Below, piece after piece: positions 1 to 8,801 of a stretch of 64,000 nt of DNA (position 1 is its first letter; each line of letters starts with the position of its first letter). The position numbers were made by a program, and so were the translations under genes. The notes beneath the pieces were generated by a model. The model worked only from the letters and a program-made list of their open reading frames with translations. It searched no databases and had not been told where the DNA came from. Origin of the DNA: Streptomyces endocoffeicus (GTDB taxonomy: Bacteria > Actinomycetota > Actinomycetes > Streptomycetales > Streptomycetaceae); NCBI RefSeq assembly GCF_016741935.1, contig NZ_JAERRG010000001.1, positions 124,001-188,000 on the forward strand, written 5' to 3'.

Positions 1-522
1 GTCGAGGGCACGGCCCAGCCCAACCCCGCCGTGCGGTTCCACTACTGGATCTACCGGGCCCGCCCGGAAGTCCAGGCCGTCGTGCACACCCATCCGCCGT
101 CCATCTCGGCCCTCTCCATGCTGGGCAGGCCACTGGTCATCTCACACATGGACACCACACCCCTCTACGACGATGTGGCGTTCCTGGCGGACTGGCCCGG
201 AGTCCCGGTAGCCGACCAGGAGGGGGAGCTCATCTCGACCGCGCTCGCGGACAAGAAGGCGATCCTGCTGGCGCACCATGGCTTGATCACGACCGGTCGC
301 TCGGTGGAAGAAGCCACCGTATTGGCGCTGATGATGGAACATGCCGCCGCGCTCCAGATCCGCGCCGAGTCGACCGGCGGCACCATCGCCGCCATCCCGG
401 ATGCCTTGGCTCGGGAGGCCCAGGAGTTCCTTCTCCAGCCCTCCATCATCGAAGCCACGTTCAGGTCGTTCGCCGACCGGATCCTTCGAGAGCATCCGAC
501 GATGCTCGAGTATCGGGCGTAG
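1..522 (+). CDS. Class II aldolase/adducin family protein (5' truncated by window edge)
   Basis: The reading frame is open from base 1, so the true start lies before the window. About 173 C-terminal residues are visible. The zinc-site signature HTHPPS follows the conserved VVHTHP strand, and a later AHHGLITTG segment supplies the third His typical of fuculose-phosphate aldolase, ribulose-phosphate epimerase and adducin folds. Members cleave or decarboxylate phosphorylated sugars or hydroxyacids with a divalent metal. The substrate cannot be told from this fragment. The downstream neighbours, a TetR relic and an MFS exporter, do not obviously belong to the same pathway. Confidence 0.85.
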   Translation, partial: VEGTAQPNPAVRFHYWIYRARPEVQAVVHTHPPSISALSMLGRPLVISHMDTTPLYDDVAFLADWPGVPVADQEGELISTALADKKAILLAHHGLITTGRSVEEATVLALMMEHAAALQIRAESTGGTIAAIPDALAREAQEFLLQPSIIEATFRSFADRILREHPTMLEYRA

Positions 523-570
523 AACTCGTAGTCCTCCGGGGTGAAGGCCGACTTCACCGCGCACATTTCC

Positions 571-606
571 GTGGTCGGCGCGCGGTGGTCGGCGCGCGGT
601 GGTCGG
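571..606. repeat. 14-bp tandem repeat (about 2.6 copies)
   Basis: The unit GTGGTCGGCGCGCG occurs at 571-584 and 585-598 and is followed by a partial copy to 606. It lies in the non-coding stretch downstream of the TetR relic's surviving segment and looks like slippage in decaying DNA. Confidence 0.8.
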
Positions 607-633
607 CTTCTTGCCTCCGGCCCCGTCGGTGAC

Positions 634-741
634 GCCGCCCGGCCCGGCGATGTAGTGCTCCACGGCGCGCCTGAACAGTCCCTCCTGGGAGCTGTAGGTG
701 CCGTAGAGGCTCGCGGACGACAGGCTTATCGACGGTACGGG
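634..741 (-). pseudogene. TetR-family regulator relic (DNA-binding segment only)
   Basis: The minus strand encodes a segment containing SLYGTYSSQEGLFRRAVEHY. It matches the recognition helix and following helix of TetR regulators, whose usual form is (R)ASLYxxYGSKEGLF. The residues before and after it do not continue a TetR fold: helices 1-2 are degenerate and no ligand-binding domain is present. It sits just upstream of, and divergent from, the MFS exporter, the usual place for that exporter's repressor. The stretch 523-866 contains this relic, a tandem repeat and the exporter's promoter/operator region and no other gene that I can support. Confidence 0.6.
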
Positions 742-828
742 GACGGCCGACGGAAGGCGCTGAGCACTCCCCAAAATACGGATTGAACGATCCAGTTTTG
801 ACTCCCGCGAGCCGCCGGTGTCAATATG

Positions 829-842
829 GGATCGATCGATCC
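829..842. promoter_or_regulatory. Palindromic operator upstream of MFS exporter
   Basis: GGATCGATCGATCC is a perfect 14-bp palindrome, extended imperfectly by TAT/ATA flanks. It lies 24 bp before the exporter start. A related GAACGATCCAG stretch lies about 45 bp upstream. The position suits a TetR-type repressor site, probably for the decayed neighbouring regulator. Confidence 0.5.
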
Positions 843-866
843 ATAAATGTCGAGGAGACGCCCCCC

Positions 867-2060
867 GTGGCCACCACATCTCTTGCCCCGCCCCCCACCC
901 GTGCCCGGCAGGGCCTTCCCGTCCTGGCGCTGGCCATGATGGCCTGCACCGGATTCCTCGTGATCATGACTGAGACGCTGCCGGCCGGTCTGCTGCCTCA
1001 GCTGGCATCGGGACTCCAGGTCTCCGAAGGCGGCGCGGGCCAGTTGGTCAGCGCCTATGCGCTCGGCACGGTGCTCGCGGCGATCCCCGCGGCCGCGCTG
1101 ACCCGCGAGCTGCGACGGCGGGGCCTTCTGCTGGCCGGCCTCGGGGGATTCCTGGTGGCGAACGCCGTCACCGCCCTGGCGCCCTCCCTCACCCTCGCCC
1201 TGGCGGCCCGGTTCGTCGGGGGAGCCTTCTCCGGCCTGCTGTGGGGCATGCTCGCCGGTTACGCACGCCGCATAGCGGCACCCGAGCACGCCGGGCGGGC
1301 CCTGGCCGTCGCCATGGCCGGAACCCCGGTAGCACTGTCCGTCGGGACGCCTCTGGGGGCGTGGCTCGGCAGTACGCTCGGCTGGCGATGGTCTTTCGCC
1401 GCGATGTCATTGCTGGCGGCATTGATCATGATCACTGTCCGCGCCGTAGTGCCCGACGTCCCGGGACAGCGCGCACAGACGCAGCTGCCACTCCGGCGAG
1501 TGCTCACATTTCCCGGGGTGCCCACCATCCTGGTGGTCGTCTTCACATGGATGCTCGCCCACAACCTTCTCTACACCTATATCGCCCCCTACCTGCGGGA
1601 ATCGCACCTCCCGCTGCGCCCGGACCTCGCCCTGGTCGCCTTCGGCGTCGCCGCTCTCATCGGGATCTGGATCACCGGCCTGTTCATCGACCGTGCTCTG
1701 CGCGGGCTCACGCTGATGAGCGTGGCACTCTTTGCCGTCGCCGGGGCGATTCTCCTGGCCGCCCAGGGTTCTCTCTCCTTCGCGCTCCTCGCCATCGCTC
1801 TGTGGGGAGTCGCCTTCGGCGGCGCGGCAACCCACCTGCAAACAGCCATGGGCGCGGCCGCCGGTGAGAACGCTGATGTAGCGAACGCGATGCTCACGAC
1901 CGCTTTCAACGCCGCGATCTTCGGCGGTGGAGCCCTCGGGGCGGTCGTCGTCGACGGTCTTGGTGCCCGGACGCTTCCCGCAGTACTGGTCGCCCTCGCC
2001 CTCATCGCGTTCGTCGTCGTCGGCTTCGGCCGACGCAAAGCCTTCCCCGTGAACACCTGA
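867..2060 (+). CDS. MFS transporter (DHA1-type drug exporter)
   Basis: A 397-residue protein with about 12 hydrophobic segments. The N-terminal membrane segment carries the TETLPAGLLPQL motif, and the cytoplasmic loop TRELRRRGLL corresponds to the MFS loop 2-3 region. Sequences of this type fall in the drug:H+ antiporter-1 / sugar-efflux (AraJ/YdhP-like) group, which exports small molecules using the proton gradient. GTG 867 was chosen because GAGGAGA lies 10 nt upstream. An in-frame open stretch reaches back to 783 but crosses the operator palindrome and has no Shine-Dalgarno. The exported compound is unknown. Confidence 0.85.
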   Translation: MATTSLAPPPTRARQGLPVLALAMMACTGFLVIMTETLPAGLLPQLASGLQVSEGGAGQLVSAYALGTVLAAIPAAALTRELRRRGLLLAGLGGFLVANAVTALAPSLTLALAARFVGGAFSGLLWGMLAGYARRIAAPEHAGRALAVAMAGTPVALSVGTPLGAWLGSTLGWRWSFAAMSLLAALIMITVRAVVPDVPGQRAQTQLPLRRVLTFPGVPTILVVVFTWMLAHNLLYTYIAPYLRESHLPLRPDLALVAFGVAALIGIWITGLFIDRALRGLTLMSVALFAVAGAILLAAQGSLSFALLAIALWGVAFGGAATHLQTAMGAAAGENADVANAMLTTAFNAAIFGGGALGAVVVDGLGARTLPAVLVALALIAFVVVGFGRRKAFPVNT

Positions 2061-2087
2061 GCACGGATCAACGGGCAGAAAGCTGAC

Positions 2088-3545
2088 CTAGGGCTGGACA
2101 GGCGGGTGGTAGGGCAGCGTGGTGGACAGCAGGGTGAGCAGGCCGAGCACGATCGGCAGCAGGGCGACGAGGTAGAGGAAGGTGTAGCCGACGATGTCGC
2201 GGGCCTTGAGGCCGAGGACGCCCAGCAGCGGGAGCATCCAGAACGGGTTGATGAGGTTGGGAAGTGCTTCGGCCGCGTTGTAGACCTGGACGGTCCAGCC
2301 GAGGTTGACGTTGAGGTCGTTGGCGGCCTGCATGACGTAGGGCGCCTCGATGATCCACTTCCCGCCGCCGGAGGGGATCAGGAAACCCAGGACGACGGAG
2401 TAGGCGCCCATCATCAGCGGGAAGAGGGTCGAGGATCCGACACCGGTGAAGGCCGAGGCCAGGTAGTGGGACAGGCTGTCGCCGCCGCCGTTGGTGGCCT
2501 GGGTCATGATGGCGGCGATGCCGGCGTAGAAGGGGAACTGGATGAGCACACCGGCCGTGGCCGGAACCGCCTTGGTCACCGCCGCGAGGAACCGGCGCGG
2601 GCGCCAGTGCAGCAGCATGCCGAGTGTCAGGAAGAGCAGGTTGTAGGTGTTGAGTGCGGAGATCGCGACGATGGGGTCCTTGTCGGCGAACTCCTGCACG
2701 GCCCACCCGGCGACGAGGGCGACGACGACGAAGGTCAGCAGCGGGCTGTACTCCAGCCACTCCCCCGGCCGGGTGCGGGGCTCGTCGTCTTCGACCGGGT
2801 CGCTGGGGTCAATACCGAGGTCGGCCGCGGTGCGCACGCTGTCGCCACGTGGCGCGGTGAGGTAGGCGACGGACACGCAGACGACGATCACGACAGCCGC
2901 GAGGGTGAGGGACTGCCAGGTGAAGATGGTTTCCCGGAAGGGGATGACGCCGGTGATCGACAGCAGGGAGGGCGACAGGCTCTCCGCGTTGGCCTGGAGC
3001 TGAGCGGCCGAGGAGCTGAGACCGAGCGCCCAGCTGCCGCCCAGGCCGAGGTACGCGGCCGCTGAGGCGGCCCGGTAGTCGACGCGCAGATTGTCGCGTT
3101 CGGCCAGGCGCCTGACCAGCAGGGCGCTGAATATGAGGCTGAGTCCCCAGTTCAGCAGGGCGGAGGTGAGGCTGATGGTGGCGACCATGGCGACGGCACC
3201 CCGCTCTGTGGCGGGGATCTGGGCCAGGCGGACGATGACTCGCTGGATGGGGCGGGAGGTGGCCACGACATAACCGCCGATGGCGACCATGGCCATCTGC
3301 ATGGTGAAGGGGATCAGGTCCCAGAAGCCGTTGCCGAAGACAGAGGCGACCTTTGCGGGGCCTGATCCGATGCCCATTGCCGCGATGGCCACGACGGCCA
3401 CGGTGAGGAGCGCGAAGACGAGGGTGTTGGGGAACCACCGCTCGGCCACGGCCGCGCTGCGGGTAGCGGCGCGGGCGAGGAGTCCATCGCGTGGCGGTTG
3501 CTGTGGTGCGGAGTCGTCGCCCTCTCTGGGCCTCTGCTCGATCAT
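2088..3545 (-). CDS. Short-chain fatty acid transporter, AtoE family
   Basis: A 485-residue polytopic membrane protein whose cores (LIPFTMQMAMVAIGGYVVA, NWGLSLIFSALLVRR and PSGGGKWIIEAP) are those of the AtoE short-chain fatty acid permeases. These import butyrate-like acids. ATG 3545 was chosen because CCAGGAGC lies 4-10 nt upstream and the start overlaps the preceding stop as ATGA, implying translational coupling to the ornithine-cyclodeaminase-family gene. It is the last gene of an operon that begins with the molybdopterin oxidoreductase, which suggests the operon imports and oxidises a small carboxylic acid. That substrate is an inference. Confidence 0.88.
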   Translation of the reverse strand: MIEQRPREGDDSAPQQPPRDGLLARAATRSAAVAERWFPNTLVFALLTVAVVAIAAMGIGSGPAKVASVFGNGFWDLIPFTMQMAMVAIGGYVVATSRPIQRVIVRLAQIPATERGAVAMVATISLTSALLNWGLSLIFSALLVRRLAERDNLRVDYRAASAAAYLGLGGSWALGLSSSAAQLQANAESLSPSLLSITGVIPFRETIFTWQSLTLAAVVIVVCVSVAYLTAPRGDSVRTAADLGIDPSDPVEDDEPRTRPGEWLEYSPLLTFVVVALVAGWAVQEFADKDPIVAISALNTYNLLFLTLGMLLHWRPRRFLAAVTKAVPATAGVLIQFPFYAGIAAIMTQATNGGGDSLSHYLASAFTGVGSSTLFPLMMGAYSVVLGFLIPSGGGKWIIEAPYVMQAANDLNVNLGWTVQVYNAAEALPNLINPFWMLPLLGVLGLKARDIVGYTFLYLVALLPIVLGLLTLLSTTLPYHPPVQP

Positions 3546-4507
3546 GATGGCTCCTGGCGGGTGTGGGCCCGGGGGGACGGGCCGTGTGAGCGGTAGACCG
3601 CCGAGGCGGCGGTGAGGTCGGCGAGTGCGCTGCCGACCGCTTTGAAGACGGTGATCTCTTCCTGGGTGCGGCGGCCGGGGATGGTGCCGGCGCACAGGTC
3701 GGGCAGGGTGCCGGCGATGTCGTCCGGGGTGAGGAGGCCGGCGTCGATGGGCTGAGTCAGATCACCGGATTCGTGCAGCGCCTGTGGCGTGTCGATGAAA
3801 ATGGTGCCGCGGCGTATGCACTGGTCGTCAGCCTCTCGCATGGTGGGGCGGAAGCTGCCGATGAGGTCGAGGTGGGTGCCGGGTTCCAGCCAGTCGCCCT
3901 TGATGACGGGCTCGGTGGCGAGGGTGGCACAGCTGATGATGTCGGCTTCGGCGGCCGCGGGGGCCAGGTCGGCGACGGCACGGGCATCGAGCCCCTGTTG
4001 CTTCAGGGTGTCGGCCAGGCGATGGGCGTGGCCGGCGGACCGGTCGTGGACGAGCACGGTCCGGATGTCGAAGACGCTGCGGTAGGCCTCGGCGACGAGA
4101 CTGCCCACATGCCCTGCTCCGACCACCAGGTGGGTGGTGCTCTCGGGTCGTGCGAGGTAGGTGGCCGCCAGAGCGGAGGTCGCCACGGTGCGGCGCCGGG
4201 TCAGTTCATTGCCGTCGATGATGGCCAGGTGCTCCCCGGTGGCGGCGCTGGCCAGGACGAACGCGGAGGACAGGGCCGGCTTGCCGTGGCGGGCGTTGGC
4301 GGGGAAGACGTTGACGAGTTTGACACCCAGGAACTCGCCATGGGACCAGGCGGGCATGAGCAGGAGGGTGGCATCTGTGCCGGCGTCGACGGTGTGGTGG
4401 TGGCGGGCAGGAGTACTGGCGCCGTGAACGAAGCCTTGCCGGAGCGCGGGGATGAGGTCGTGGAACGGCAGTGCGGTGATGGTCTGTTGGGCGTCGATAT
4501 TCAGCAT
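3542..4507 (-). CDS. Ornithine cyclodeaminase / mu-crystallin family protein
   Basis: A 321-residue NAD(P)-binding protein of the OCD/mu-crystallin superfamily, full length for the family. The Rossmann motif is VVGAGHVGS near residue 125, and the segment GEHLAIIDGNELTRRRTVATSA carries the conserved substrate-site Arg/Lys region. Family members deaminate and cyclise ornithine to proline, reduce 1-pyrroline-2-carboxylate or other ketimines, or act as alanine dehydrogenase. The family alone does not decide among these. It lies 29 nt downstream of the molybdopterin oxidoreductase and shares an ATGA overlap with the permease gene, so all three should be co-transcribed. Confidence 0.85.
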   Translation of the reverse strand: MLNIDAQQTITALPFHDLIPALRQGFVHGASTPARHHHTVDAGTDATLLLMPAWSHGEFLGVKLVNVFPANARHGKPALSSAFVLASAATGEHLAIIDGNELTRRRTVATSALAATYLARPESTTHLVVGAGHVGSLVAEAYRSVFDIRTVLVHDRSAGHAHRLADTLKQQGLDARAVADLAPAAAEADIISCATLATEPVIKGDWLEPGTHLDLIGSFRPTMREADDQCIRRGTIFIDTPQALHESGDLTQPIDAGLLTPDDIAGTLPDLCAGTIPGRRTQEEITVFKAVGSALADLTAASAVYRSHGPSPRAHTRQEPS

Positions 4508-4536
4508 CGTCGTCTTTCGATCAGGCGGTCAAGCGG

Positions 4537-7500
4537 TCAGGCGTCGAGAGTGACGTCGGTCACGGGCATGGCCTGGCAGGTCAGGCACTGGTCCTCGGCC
4601 AGGTCCTCCGGTCGGGTGACCAGATGTGCGACGCGCCCGTCCAGAACGGTGATGGCGCAGCTTTCGCACTGGCCCAAGCGGCAGCCGCTGGGCAGGCGGA
4701 TCCCTTCCTTCTCCGCCAGTTGCAGCAGGGTGCCGTCTTCTCTGCGCCAGGTGACCTCGCGGTTGGCGCGGGTGAAGCGGACGGTGGCCTGTGCGCTGTC
4801 GGGGATGTCGACGCGCTGTGGGGCGGCGTGGAACCTTTCGGCGAAGATGTCGAAGCGCGGCACGCCTCGGGCGACAAGGCCGACGGTGAGGTCGGAGAGC
4901 ATGTCCTCCGGTCCGCAGAGGTAGAACCGGGCGCGGCGTTCAATGAGTCGGGCATCGACGTCGGCGGCGCTGACGCGTCCGAAGTGGTGGTCATCGCGGC
5001 CGAGGGCGTCGTGGGGTTCCGGTCGGCTGTAGTGGGTGTGGACGCGTAGCCGCGGGATCGCGTCCCGTAGTTCGCTCGTGCGGTCCCGGAAGGCGTGTGA
5101 GGTGGAATTTCGGCTCCCGTAGTGCAGTACGACCTCGGGGACGCTGCCGCCGCTGCGGGCCAGCGTCTCGAGGTAGCCGATGAACGGCGTGATCCCGATT
5201 CCGGAGGCCAGGAGCACGACTGGCCGGCTGATGTCGGGCGGGATGGCGAAGAGCCCTGCCGGCGCCGTCAGTTGCACGCGCTTCCCCGCACGGGCGGTCG
5301 CGTGCACCTGGCCGGAGACCTGTCCGTCCGGCACGCGGCGTACGGCGATGCTGTACGACGTGCGGTCCTTGTCCTGCGCGGGGCCGGTCAGGGAGTAACA
5401 GCGTGCCGCTGATCGTTCCGCGCCTGCGGGGCCGGTGGTGGGGAAGCCGAGGGTGATGTGCTGGCCCGGCCTGAAATCGGGCAGCTCGGAACCGTCGGCG
5501 GGTTCCATGCTCAAGGCCAGGACATCGGCTCCCTCCGGTACGGCGGAGACGATGACGAACTCCTTGGTTCCTTCCCAATGCGAGGTCGCGATGGGCCGGA
5601 TGTCGCAACTGCCGGATCTCATCGGCACCGACCCGCTGATCGGGTCGCGTACGTCGTCGCCGATCAGGAGGTTGTAGTTGCTGCCGGCTTCGTCATAGGG
5701 ATCGAAACTCGGTAGTGCCAGGTCCGGAGCCTGCTGCCACCAGCCGTATTCGGCGCATACGACGTCCTCGTGGAGATCGTGGTCGATACGTGCGCGCATG
5801 CGGATCGTCCCCCTGCGTGTGGACAGCGCCACCCACTGGCCATCGCTGATGTCGCGCCGCTGGGCCAGTGCCCCGCTGATGTCGACGGTGGGTTCCGGGC
5901 TGCGCTTACGCAGGGAGGACAACCCGCGGTGCTGGCTGTGGCAGAAGTAGCCGTTCTTCGCGCACGTCAGCGACAACGGGTAGCGGGAGTCGGGTTCGGT
6001 AGCGGGCGCGGAGTGGACGGGGACGGCGGAGTAGCCGTGCGACGCGAGCCGCTCCGAGTACAACTCGACCCGTCGGGTCGGGGTGGCGAACCCGGTGACC
6101 TGGCCGTCTTCCATGCTCTGGGCGTACTTGCGGTAGACGGTTTCGAGTGGCACCCGGAGGCCGCGAGGATGGCGGCGCAGTTCGTCGACGGTCAACCCCA
6201 GGGGCCCCAGTTGATGATTCCAGCCGGCCGTGACGTCGCCGTCGAAGAAGTCGGCGCCCATACCCAGACGCTGCGCGAGGTCGAAGACGACTTCGGTGTC
6301 GGAGCGGGACTGGCCCACCGGCTCCACCATGCGCGGCCGGAGCTGGACGTGCTCCTGAGCCCGCCGGCTGATCTCGAATCCCGCCCTGATCGCCTCGTGT
6401 TCCCAGGGGCTGTTGACCGGAAGCACGATGTCGGCGAACTGGGAGGTGGGGTTGGGGAAGAGGTCGAGGTGTACGTAGAAGTCGAGGTGGCGAAGGGCGG
6501 CGGCGGTGCGTCGCGGATCCGGCTGTGAGAGCACCAGGTTGCTGCCGAATCCGACCAGGGCTCGTACCGGGTAGGGATCCTGGGACAGGATCGCGCGGCA
6601 CAGATCCCGGCCGCTGATCCAGCCCTGGGCAGGGGGGCCGAGCGGGTGTTCCGCCATGCCCAGGGCCTTGGCCCGCTGGTCGTGCGGGAGCTGGGTCAGG
6701 TCGGTGGCCGGATTCAGGGCGTGCCGTGGCCATATGACGTTGCCTCCGGGCTCGTCATAGCTGCCGGTCAGTGCGTACAGCGTGGCGATGGCCCGCTCGG
6801 TCTGGGTGGCATTGGCGTGTTGCCCGACGCCGGTCCACGCGTGGTAGGACACCGACCGTGCCCGGATGAGTGCGTCGGCGAAGGCGGTCAGTTCCGCCGG
6901 CTCGATGCCGGTGGTGCGGGCGGTTTCCTCCACGGTCCATGGCCGGCAGGCGTCGCGGTACCGCTCGAAGGCGGGCTCGCAGTCGACCGTGCCGGTGCGG
7001 GTGCGCACTCGATGGGTGCCGTGCAGGGCGAAGCGGCCGGGGTCCCGCGCGGCGCGGAGGGTGTCGTATGACCGCCAGGTGTCGTCGGCGGTGTCCCAGA
7101 CGACGTAGCCGTCGAGGTCCGGATCGACCTCTTGGGCACGCAGAAAGCGTCCTGTGTCACGGCGAACGAGCAGCGGAGCGTTTGTCCAGGCCCGGACGAA
7201 TGCGTCGTCGTAGCCGTGACGTTCCTGCACGAGCCGGGCGATGCCCAGGGCGAGGGCCGCGTCCGCACCGGGCCGGACCCGCAGCCAGTGGTCCGCTTCC
7301 AGCGCACTGGTCGAGCGACGGGGGTCGATGACCGCCAGGCGGGCTCCATCGGCTCGGGCTCGCGCCAGGGCCGCCGACTGAGCCAGCCATGTCTTGGCGG
7401 GGTTGTGGCCCCAGAGCACGGCGAGGTCCGTCGCGGCGAAGTCCGCGGTCGGCAGTGAACTTCCGAACGTGAAGGCGTGGGCCCAGTCCTTGTGCCAGTT

Positions 7501-7923
7501 GCAGACTTCAGTGGAGTAACAGGTGTTGGGGCTGCCGAAGAGGCGGATGAAGCGCTCGATCCAGTCGATGGAGTCCGACAGTGGGGTACCGCTGGGCGAC
7601 GTCACGGCGAAGGCCACGGCCTCCGCGCCGTCCTGAGCCTTGATCCGTCCCAGTTTCTCGGCGGTCTCGCTCAGCGCCTCCTCCCAGCCGATGGGCTCCC
7701 ACCTGGGGTCCGGATCGGACTTGGGAGTGGTCCGCCGAAGCGGCTGGGTCAGGCGGTCGGGGCTGTGCACGATTTCTGGTGCCGCCCGTCCTTTCGGGCA
7801 CATCGCCGCACCCGTCGGATGCCCGGGGTCGGGCCGCACTCCCCGCAGAGCGCCTGCCTCAATGGTGTAGACGGCACCGCATCGAGAGCGGCACAGAGTG
7901 CAGTATCCGTGCTTCTCAGTCAT
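4537..7923 (-). CDS. Molybdopterin oxidoreductase fused to FAD/NAD reductase and 2Fe-2S domains
   Basis: A single 1128-residue protein with three modules. Residues 1-780 are a DMSO-reductase-superfamily catalytic unit: a 4Fe-4S motif Cys-x2-Cys-x3-Cys-x26-Cys near residues 8-42, a probable Mo-ligand Cys in TEVCNW near 141, and a C-terminal dinucleotide-binding domain near 660-770. Residues about 790-1030 are a ferredoxin-NADP-reductase-type module with RCYSLTGP, ASGIGITPFIGYL and YLCGPEDML. The last about 85 residues are a plant-type 2Fe-2S domain (SGCRLGQCESC, then CLTC). The whole chain could pass electrons between NAD(P)H and the Mo site without partner proteins. Of two adjacent ATGs, 7923 gives better spacing from GGGAG. 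The substrate is unknown; assimilatory nitrate-reductase-like or other oxyanion/acid chemistry are alternatives. Confidence 0.85.
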   Translation of the reverse strand: MTEKHGYCTLCRSRCGAVYTIEAGALRGVRPDPGHPTGAAMCPKGRAAPEIVHSPDRLTQPLRRTTPKSDPDPRWEPIGWEEALSETAEKLGRIKAQDGAEAVAFAVTSPSGTPLSDSIDWIERFIRLFGSPNTCYSTEVCNWHKDWAHAFTFGSSLPTADFAATDLAVLWGHNPAKTWLAQSAALARARADGARLAVIDPRRSTSALEADHWLRVRPGADAALALGIARLVQERHGYDDAFVRAWTNAPLLVRRDTGRFLRAQEVDPDLDGYVVWDTADDTWRSYDTLRAARDPGRFALHGTHRVRTRTGTVDCEPAFERYRDACRPWTVEETARTTGIEPAELTAFADALIRARSVSYHAWTGVGQHANATQTERAIATLYALTGSYDEPGGNVIWPRHALNPATDLTQLPHDQRAKALGMAEHPLGPPAQGWISGRDLCRAILSQDPYPVRALVGFGSNLVLSQPDPRRTAAALRHLDFYVHLDLFPNPTSQFADIVLPVNSPWEHEAIRAGFEISRRAQEHVQLRPRMVEPVGQSRSDTEVVFDLAQRLGMGADFFDGDVTAGWNHQLGPLGLTVDELRRHPRGLRVPLETVYRKYAQSMEDGQVTGFATPTRRVELYSERLASHGYSAVPVHSAPATEPDSRYPLSLTCAKNGYFCHSQHRGLSSLRKRSPEPTVDISGALAQRRDISDGQWVALSTRRGTIRMRARIDHDLHEDVVCAEYGWWQQAPDLALPSFDPYDEAGSNYNLLIGDDVRDPISGSVPMRSGSCDIRPIATSHWEGTKEFVIVSAVPEGADVLALSMEPADGSELPDFRPGQHITLGFPTTGPAGAERSAARCYSLTGPAQDKDRTSYSIAVRRVPDGQVSGQVHATARAGKRVQLTAPAGLFAIPPDISRPVVLLASGIGITPFIGYLETLARSGGSVPEVVLHYGSRNSTSHAFRDRTSELRDAIPRLRVHTHYSRPEPHDALGRDDHHFGRVSAADVDARLIERRARFYLCGPEDMLSDLTVGLVARGVPRFDIFAERFHAAPQRVDIPDSAQATVRFTRANREVTWRREDGTLLQLAEKEGIRLPSGCRLGQCESCAITVLDGRVAHLVTRPEDLAEDQCLTCQAMPVTDVTLDA

Positions 7924-7935
7924 CATTACTCCCGA

Positions 7936-7966
7936 GTAACCGGTTACCGGCCACCGGTCGCCGGTA
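7936..7966. promoter_or_regulatory. Nested palindromes between divergent operons (probable GntR operator)
   Basis: GTAACCGGTTAC at 7936-7947 is a perfect 12-bp palindrome. Immediately beyond it TACCGGC (7945-7951) and GCCGGTA (7960-7966) form a perfect inverted repeat around an ACCGGT centre. The block lies between the molybdopterin oxidoreductase start and the GntR regulator, with a TAAGAT -10-like hexamer at 7973-7978 reading toward the regulator. Confidence 0.6.
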
Positions 7967-8016
7967 AGACGCTAAGATGCATCCAAGTGGGAGCCACGTC
8001 AAGAAGAGATGAAGAG

Positions 8017-8772
8017 ATGAACGGAGAGCCGATGGCACCCGACGCGCTGGCCGGACCGCTTCAGCGCACGAACCTGCGCGAACAGGTCCTTGCCCTGGTC
8101 CGACAGGCCTTGGTATCCGGGGAGATCCGACCGGGAGACATCTATTCGGCCGCGGCCCTGGCGACCAGGCTGGGTGTCTCCAGCAGTCCGGTCCGGGAAG
8201 CCATGCTGACACTGGTGAACGAGGGCCTTATGGAGCCCGTCCGCAACCGCGGCTACCGGGTGATCCCCATGAGCGAACACGACCTCGACGAGGTCTACAC
8301 CATGCGGTTGCTCCTGGAGGTCCCCGGCACGCTGCAAGCGGCCGCGAATGCCCAGCCTGAGGACCTCACACGCCTGACGGTCATCGCGGACGAGATCGCG
8401 AAAACGGCTCGAGAAGGTGATGTCGTCGGCTTCCTCGAAGCGGACCGGCGCTTCCACCTCGGCCTGCTCCAACTGTGTGGCAACCGGCGCCTGGTGGCCA
8501 CTGTCGCCGCGATGCGGGACCAGACCCGGTTGTACGGCCTCGATGCACTCGCGGAACGGGGGGTCCTCGACAACTCCGCCCACGAGCACCATCACATGCT
8601 CGAAGCCATCGCCCGCGACGACATGGACAGCCTGGAGAATCTGATCCGCCATCACCTGCTGCATGTCCGCTCCGACTGGGCGCGACCTGACAGCGTCTCC
8701 CCCGCTCGCGATCGCCGGCCGCGAGCGGGCGGGAAGCATGACATTCGGGGGACTTCGGCGATTGAGGGCTGA
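8017..8772 (+). CDS. GntR-family (FadR/FCD subfamily) transcriptional regulator
   Basis: 251 residues. The N-terminal winged helix is recognisable from LREQVLALVRQALVSGEIRPGD and the recognition segment LATRLGVSSSPVREAM. The C-terminal helical FCD ligand domain has the metal-site His residues in FHLGLLQLCGN and HEHHHMLEAI. FCD regulators usually repress divergent catabolic operons and release DNA on binding an organic acid. ATG 8017 follows GAAGAG at close spacing. ATG 8032, with GGAGAG upstream, is also possible. It is divergent from the molybdopterin-oxidoreductase operon and is probably its regulator. Confidence 0.88.
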   Translation: MNGEPMAPDALAGPLQRTNLREQVLALVRQALVSGEIRPGDIYSAAALATRLGVSSSPVREAMLTLVNEGLMEPVRNRGYRVIPMSEHDLDEVYTMRLLLEVPGTLQAAANAQPEDLTRLTVIADEIAKTAREGDVVGFLEADRRFHLGLLQLCGNRRLVATVAAMRDQTRLYGLDALAERGVLDNSAHEHHHMLEAIARDDMDSLENLIRHHLLHVRSDWARPDSVSPARDRRPRAGGKHDIRGTSAIEG

Positions 8773-8801
8773 GTGGCCGCGAGGAGCGCTGGAGGCGCGG
8801 G

